NCBI GenBank assembly: GCA_029204225.1
Contig: CM055097.1
Coordinates: forward strand, 45,713,038-45,777,037
Origin: Diphasiastrum complanatum
Taxonomy: Eukaryota > Streptophyta > Lycopodiopsida > Lycopodiales > Lycopodiaceae
Direction of reading: 5' to 3'
DNA length: 64,000 nt
Shown here: one piece after another, positions 58,566 to 64,000 of the stretch
Position numbering within the stretch: the stretch's first letter is position 1
Layout: each line of letters starts with the position of its first letter
Translations under genes and position numbers: made by a program
Notes under the pieces: generated by a model
Databases searched by the model: none
The model's input: only the letters and a program-made list of their open reading frames with translations
What the model was told of the DNA's origin: nothing

Positions 58566-59860
58566 TGCAAAACTACTTGGAACTTCTACTGTAGGCTAAA
58601 AGCAGTATGTCGAGGCCAACTGTGATGTCAGAAGTAAGAAATAATGACCTGCACTTTTTCCCTTACCATGCCACCCGTCGCTTTTCTGCCAAATTGAAAG
58701 CCAAATCGGTGTTGCCTTCCGAAATGCACTTTGTCATCAACTCCCAACTACGTGCCTAATGGAATGGTGAAATCACTTTTGGCGCGCTCCGAACTCTTTC
58801 TCCACTGCAATCACTTTGTTTTGTAGTACCATACTTGCAGGTACAGTTCGAGTGCCCTTCGTTTGGAGTCCGTAGCCTTTCGTTTGGGTCAAAATGGATA
58901 AAGGACCCAAAAATAAGAACTTTTTGTGTTTTTGAACTGTTTCTTCAGTGTGAAGAGACTTTACCTTTCACTTGTGAAGGGACCCAACTCCAATTTCAGT
59001 ATGAAATTTTTTTATAAAGTTGAAGCTTATTTTGTCTTTCAACACCCTTCAGGCCCTCTTCAAACCAATCCAATGGTTTTTGCAAGTTGAATGGCCCATA
59101 TTTCTCCTTGAGGATATTATCTTGGAACTTGATTTATTGGCCTTTGACCCTACGGTGATGCACGATCTGGCGCTCTAATGGAAGCCCCTCCAACTGCTGG
59201 CCACTCAAATACACAAGGGAGTGAGAAGAGTGAGGGCGCGCGACCTGTCCCTTCGGCCTTCTTCTCCACAAGGTTGAAGGTATGGCTTCCCTACGTGTTT
59301 TTCAGCCCCTCCTGCTCATTGATCCAGTGCTCTAGCACTTCCACGGCCAGCCACGGCCAGCTACAAACTGATGTGCCCTACCATTGCACCCATCTTCATC
59401 CATTTACAGATTAAAAATCTATATACAAGAAGAAATCAACCATACCTAGGCTATAAACCCTAGCTCATAAAGAAGGAAGATATTATGGGTCCTACTCAGT
59501 CTTTCTCTGAGCTTTTACTTGCAACTGCACACCTCCCTGAGGTCGCCCTACAGCTAAGAGTCTGATGCTTCAAACCGTTCTCAAAATGGTGTCCGTTTGA
59601 ATGCACACCGACTGCAAACGCCAAGTAGCCTCCCTTCAAAATTTCAAAATTCTGTTTGCTAAGATTCTGATTCAGTTGACAACTCTTGTCTCTAAATCCT
59701 CACACAGTCTCAAGCTCATCAAGCTTCTATGTGCTAGAATCTGTGCACCAGTGCTTCACTTTCCGTCTACAACCCGCCGTAAACCCCGAACTCTCAGAAG
59801 ACTGCTCTTCTCCCGAAGCTCTCTTCAACGGGGACACTGCATTGTGTACACTCCCTGTAC
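58566..59860 (-). other. leader of element E
   Basis: A non-coding leader of about 1.3 kb between primer-binding site and gag, equivalent to 8548-9848 in element B, with matching blocks and several indels. The frames on the plus strand here (for example 59178-59414 and 59601-60074) are shadows. Confidence 0.6.
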
Positions 59861-59873
59861 GGCTCTGATACCA
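59861..59873 (-). other. primer-binding site of element E
   Basis: Minus strand TGGTATCAGAGCC directly follows the LTR end at 59874, the standard initiator-Met tRNA type. Confidence 0.88.
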
Positions 59874-60051
59874 ACTTGGAATTTTCTTCGAACAGGAACA
59901 CAGATCATGCTATATAGAAACACAGATAGAAAACACTCTCCACAACAAGCTCACATAGCAACTGTATTTCTCAAAATAAAATTACACTGTACATATAGTT
60001 CTTCACTCAGGCAACCCATGCATGACCCAAGTTGTCGTTGGTGGGACACGT
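59874..60051 (-). repeat. 5' LTR of element E, inner part
   Basis: Minus strand ends AATTCCAAGT at 59874. It matches the B-family LTR up to the CACGT at 60047-60051, where the solo LTR is inserted. The remainder lies at 61235-61270. Confidence 0.88.
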
Positions 60052-61234
60052 TGTTGGAGAAAGAGGGTGTGTGAGTGTGAGGAACAAATGATAGCTTGAA
60101 AAGAAAACGAACACAAAAAGAAGCGAACTCAAAACTTGAATGAGAAACGAACTCGAATGGAATGTGTTCGTGCGCAGCGGAATGAGCTATATTACTCCTT
60201 CCCTAAACATGACTACGCCTATCAGAAACGAACAGAACGTTAGTGATAGAAATCATGGTCGATCTGATTATGTAGCCAAACTTTAAGCAACAAAACATCA
60301 TAAGAATAATTTGTCGTGAACAGCTAGACAAATTATTAGTCATGAATGATTTGCGAAGAGCTAGACTGAGCTCGACTGATAATCAGTCGCGAATTAATGG
60401 CGAAAGGAAAGACTAAATATTAGTTGCGAACAACTAGACTAATAATAATTCGCTAAGAATAGACTACCAGATTGAGCAATAAGAGAGTCAGACAGAATGT
60501 AGAAAAACATAGCAATATTGACACAAATCTGAACGCAGAACGACCAGAGCTATTATCAGATTAAGTATAGCAAAATATACATGTCAATGATGTTGTTGAG
60601 CACAAGACAATAGCAGACGAAACTACGTGCTCTACAAAGCTAATCCAATCTATGAAAGGAATGAACTTATTACTGACAATACAAAAGAATCAATGCGAGG
60701 GCATCTACTTCGTCTATCTCTGATAGGCTTCTGATACATGCTCTATTTTACACACACACTGGATACACAAATGGTATCCAACATATATACATAATTTTAC
60801 AGGTGTGCAGATGAAGAAAGTACAAAGTGGATGTGTTGTTTGTAGGAGATCGTGGTTGGCTGTTGTCGTTGTCAAATCTGATTGCATAGTTGCATGGGAT
60901 GAGCGTGAGAAGGCCGTGACGTCAGCCTTCGCTGAAATGAATGTTGGTGAAGATGCAAAAAATGTGACACTCTGACGAAATGCCTTAGGATTTAATTTAC
61001 AGGATGTCTTCGCTTTTCCTAGGACTCCTTTGGCATTTTGTAAGGCAGTGTCGCCTTTTTCGCCTATCACAAATCACGTGTAAAAACACAGTGTCGGCTT
61101 TTTCACCTTTTTCGCCTGTCTTATTTTACATGTAAATATGCAAATTGTGCAACAACATGAGTAAAAATGCAGCATGAATGGAGGCAGATTAAAATAGGAT
61201 TTAGGAGAGTAGAGGAGATAAATCCAACACATGT
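60047..61234 (-). mobile_element. 1178-bp solo LTR nested in the 5' LTR of element E
   Basis: The insert 60052-61229 reads, on the minus strand, TGTTGGATTTATCTCC to CTTTCTCCAACA, with flanks CACGT (60047-60051) and CATGT (61230-61234), one mismatch. Collapsing the flanks restores the uninterrupted LTR sequence GGGACACGTGTCCC. It is related to the 3' LTR of element A (same first 30 bases) and to element C's LTR (CTATTGTCTTGTGCTCA and TTTGGCTACATAATCA). No primer-binding site or coding follows, so it is a solo LTR. Confidence 0.88.
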
Positions 61235-61270
61235 GTCCCGTCGACTCGCCTTGTGGTGAGGCCAACTGAT
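61235..61270 (-). repeat. 5' LTR of element E, outer fragment
   Basis: GTCCCGTCGACTCGCC to GCCAACTGAT matches the B-family LTR, then diverges at 61271. About 80 bp of the LTR start, with the target duplication, are lost. Confidence 0.8.
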
Positions 61271-61531
61271 TAGGTACCACTCAGAATGGAGTATTTCCTC
61301 TGCCGAATCCAATTCACAATCTACCTATTGACTATAGTTCATAATGAGAATGTACTAATCAGTTTAGTCTCTTCTTGTAAATACTTAGTGTTAAACACAT
61401 CATTTACAAAAACTAATTAGACAATAAACTCTATTACTTGTATATATAGACACATAGTAGAATCAAAGACTATGGACAATCATATATAGAATCAATCAAT
61501 AAGATAATTTGAGTCATTAAAATTAGAATCT

Positions 61532-61713
<182 letters not shown>

Positions 61714-61719
61714 ATTTAA

Positions 61720-62040
61720 GACATTCATGGTTGTCAACGACAACTACTTAAGATATTCTGCGAAGTCAAAGGAATGATCCAACTATATAGCAATTGTCTA
61801 TATATATTGAAAGATTGATCCTTATTATTTATCATTTTCTTGATTGAGGAGAATTGTGTAGTCATCAAACATTATCATTTTTCCCAACAAGTAGTATCAA
61901 AGTAGATTTGAATATTTATCGAATTCACGATTCTTGCTAGATTGTACTATCTTATCATTCAACGGTGATGATTTCTACATGTGGAAGTTTAATATGAGAA
62001 TGATTCTGATCGAAAGGAGCTATCGAAATAATCTTATAGC
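61720..62040 (+). pseudogene. LTR end, primer-binding site and gag start of a truncated copia element
   Basis: TTTTTCCCAACA ends at 61889 like an LTR. AGTAGTATCAAAGTAG follows, a degenerate primer-binding site. At 61958-62011 the frame reads FNGDDFYMWKFNMRMILI, the typical start of copia gag, without an ATG nearby and with a stop soon after. The rest is lost. Confidence 0.6.
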
Positions 62041-62149
62041 ACACCGGCATGCTATCTGATTCTGCCACAAAATTTATTTTCTTGTTTCATTTTGCACATC
62101 AACATGCTATCTTTGAAGGTTGCAAAAAAAATTTTGTTGCTAATTTACT

Positions 62150-62730
62150 TAGCACTGATCACAGGGACACTTGGTCTAGTGCATGAGTGACATGGTCAAT
62201 GGATGGGTCAATAGGACATGTGTCCTATGCTCATTAGGACACTTGGTCCAATGCATGAGTGACACATGTCAGAATGTCCACCTACTAGCTTGCTTATGTG
62301 TTAAGGTACTTCCAAGTGGAAAGTGTCGACTGTGCATGGAGTTTGCCATCATGTGTTGACGATAGGATGTGTCAGGGTTAAGGGGTGCTTAAGGGGATAT
62401 AGTGTGAGCCTGGCCAGACATTCCCTATCGTATTCCTATGCAACTATGGTTGGGAAGAGACTTGCAGCAGAGCTCTCATATTTGCTTGTTGATCTATGTA
62501 CATTTGCTTGAGATTAATAAAGTGAAGAATTTTCTAGGTAATTTTGTGTACTTACTTAGGGTTTGTCAGCTTGTGTGTAACAAGGAGACAATAAAAAGTT
62601 TGCAAAAATACCCACCTATGAAAGGAAATTATTATTAGAAGCCCAATGACAAGGATGTGATGACTAATTTCCATTTTAAAATTTGTAAGATTAATTTGGA
62701 TCTGTAACTTGGTAAGAAAACCATGAAACG
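62150..62730. other. non-coding stretch with a short direct repeat
   Basis: GACACTTGGTC.A.TGCATGAGTGACA occurs at about 62165 and 62228, around ACATGTGTCCTA, suggesting an LTR or minisatellite remnant. GAGATTAATAAAGTG near 62511 could be a polyadenylation region. No coding was recognised. Confidence 0.35.
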
Positions 62731-62734
62731 TATG

Positions 62735-62815
62735 TTGTTATCCAAAGGTGACTTGAACTTGGGAGCAGATAAACTTTGGATTTCAAGCTAACCAATTGAG
62801 CCAACACCATTGAAT
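62735..62815 (-). mobile_element. tRNA-derived SINE head
   Basis: On the minus strand from about 62812, GTTGGCTCAATTGGTTAGC reads like a tRNA D-arm and A box. About 35 bases later CAAGTTCAAGTCACC contains the B box GTTCAAGTC. The spacing fits an internal RNA polymerase III promoter. There is no CCA end or clover-leaf-quality acceptor stem, so it is a tRNA-derived SINE or tRNA pseudogene, not a functional tRNA gene. The tail boundary could not be set. Confidence 0.55.
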
Positions 62816-63700
62816 GAGTTGTCTTATTATCAAATCTAAATCAAACTTTACAATTGGAGGTGACGAAAATAAAGGAAAATCCTTTTTCTTTTGTAATTTT
62901 GTAATAAACAAGAATATTAAAATAGAATTGGAGGGTCTATTTTGTTTGTTTTTTTTTTCCAAAGTAGCGTATGTATAAAGTATATATCTTAATAGAATAC
63001 TTTGATTTTTTTTCAAATGATTTATAGCAAAACCAATAAAAGAATTTTAATTTTGTTTATAAATAAATAAATTCGATGTAAATACTGATGAACATTTAGT
63101 TATAGACTTCATAAGTATATAGTTCTTAAAAATACCTTAAAAATTATTCTATTTGTCACTTGATCATATTTGTTTCTTCAAAATTTAATTAAGATCTGAA
63201 AAATGTATAAGTTACATCATTAAAAAATCAACCATTGATAGTGAGCCATCAATCAATATGAATTTAAACTCTTTTTATCATATTCTTTTGCATTATATGT
63301 TTATTCAGAAGTGTGTTTTAACAATCTGTGAGTAAGTTATTTGCAAGTTTTGCGAGTTTCATTCTACCCATGGTTTACCGAATATGTAGCACACATGGCA
63401 TGCCATGTCTGAAAATATGTAAAAAATAGCTCATAGTTTATTGCCAACTGGCACCATTATGGATGGCCAAATGTCACATACTCTTGTACATAGTTAGGTA
63501 CTAATGTAAAGATGATGTAAATCCATTAACATGCTTAGAGGTGGCCGAATTGAGCCCCAAAATTGAGGTCCTAAATTGTAGGCTAATTTAGAGAGATTTT
63601 GGTGACAATGCATGTGACACACCTAATCCAACTACTAAGTGAGTGTGATTCCTAGAGTAGGGGATTAGATGGTAGGGTTAGGTCTATACCTAACTAATTC
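62816..63700. other. AT-rich non-coding stretch
   Basis: No gene, repeat unit or element end was recognised; long A and T runs are common. Confidence 0.4.
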
Positions 63701-63704
63701 TATC

Positions 63705-64000
63705 CACAAAAGAAGCACTTCAACTTGGATTTGTCCTTCTTGCTTTTGGTTGTTGATTAAGATGATTGTTGATCATCACCATTCTCCTTAGATGCTCAAC
63801 CTTCTTCTTGAATGCTCCTTTTGCCTTTCCCTTGCCCTTTCCATGAATGAAAAGTGCTTGTGCATCTACTTCATTCTTGAGAGAAATTTGTACCATTTTA
63901 GACATGATATTGGCTTGCCTACTCTCCTTAGCCACAAAAACTCCTTGTAGGCTTTCCATTCTAGGAAGGTTCCCTTGGATGGCATAGGATTGGACTAAAT
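63705..64000 (-). pseudogene. copia gag C-terminal relic, cut by window edge
   Basis: Leftwards from the window end: SYAIQGNLPRMESLQGVFV, AKESRQANIMSKMVQISL, then a basic run FIHGKGKGKAKGAFKKK. In a shifted frame SKKDKSKLKCFF follows, at the place of the CCHC knuckle. The gag at 28642-29290 has the same arrangement. Frameshifts show it is dead; the N-terminal part would lie beyond 64000. Confidence 0.55.

Larger units (their letters stand above)
55551..61270 (-). mobile_element. element E: minus-strand Ty1/copia relative of element B with deletions
   Basis: Read leftwards: an interrupted 5' LTR (61270-61235 and 60051-59874), primer-binding site (59873-59861), leader, gag, protease, a deletion of most of integrase, RT without its YVDD box, RNase H, polypurine tract, and a 276-bp 3' LTR (55826-55551). 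Proteins and LTRs align closely with element B. The first part of the 5' LTR is missing beyond 61270. A 1178-bp solo LTR of another family sits in the 5' LTR. It is non-functional. Confidence 0.92.

Overview
This 64-kb window is nuclear DNA from a land plant. The evidence is one spliced plant-type nuclear gene, carA (small subunit of carbamoyl-phosphate synthetase, with a transit-peptide-like N-terminus and ten exons), set among decayed Ty1/copia LTR retrotransposons, MITEs and very long (GA)n/(GT)n microsatellites. No rRNA gene, bacterial operon or CRISPR-like array was seen. The species cannot be named. The low gene density and long GA tracts would suit a large, repeat-rich plant genome (inference).

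Layout. 1-5.2 kb: non-coding DNA with a 156-bp tandem duplication, a perfect 42-bp-arm hairpin and a minus-strand relic of an RT-type element. 5.2-16.7 kb: a nested copia stack. Element A (reverse transcriptase onward, 3' LTR 14480-15396) is split by the structurally complete element B (8259-14314, both LTRs, PBS, PPT and target duplication). A also carries a 380-bp MITE and abuts a probable solo LTR; pieces of two other copia lineages flank it. 17-20.3 kb: non-coding DNA with a clean hAT-type MITE (19468-20025). 20.3-29.3 kb: element C (21553-28641) inserted in an older gag relic, with its own 3' LTR split by a minus-strand LTR element that carries an unrecognised coding relic. 29.3-33.4 kb: AT-rich DNA and an LTR-like promoter region. 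33.4-39.1 kb: element D, with 1-kb LTRs and a locally amplified RNase H segment. 40.4 kb: an F-box fragment. 41.3-47.9 kb: carA. 48-55.5 kb: sparse non-coding DNA with a gypsy/copia junction relic. 55.5-61.3 kb: element E, a minus-strand relative of B whose 5' LTR is split by a 1178-bp solo LTR. 61.5-64 kb: microsatellite, LTR/gag relics and a tRNA-derived SINE.

The only gene likely to work is carA. Its product would supply glutamine-derived ammonia to the large CPS subunit for arginine and pyrimidine synthesis. Everything else coding is transposon-derived or broken, and each copia copy has lost a different catalytic module: D the integrase core, C and E the YVDD box of reverse transcriptase, A everything before the reverse transcriptase. 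B keeps all modules in one uninterrupted frame broken only by stop codons, mostly C-to-T type.
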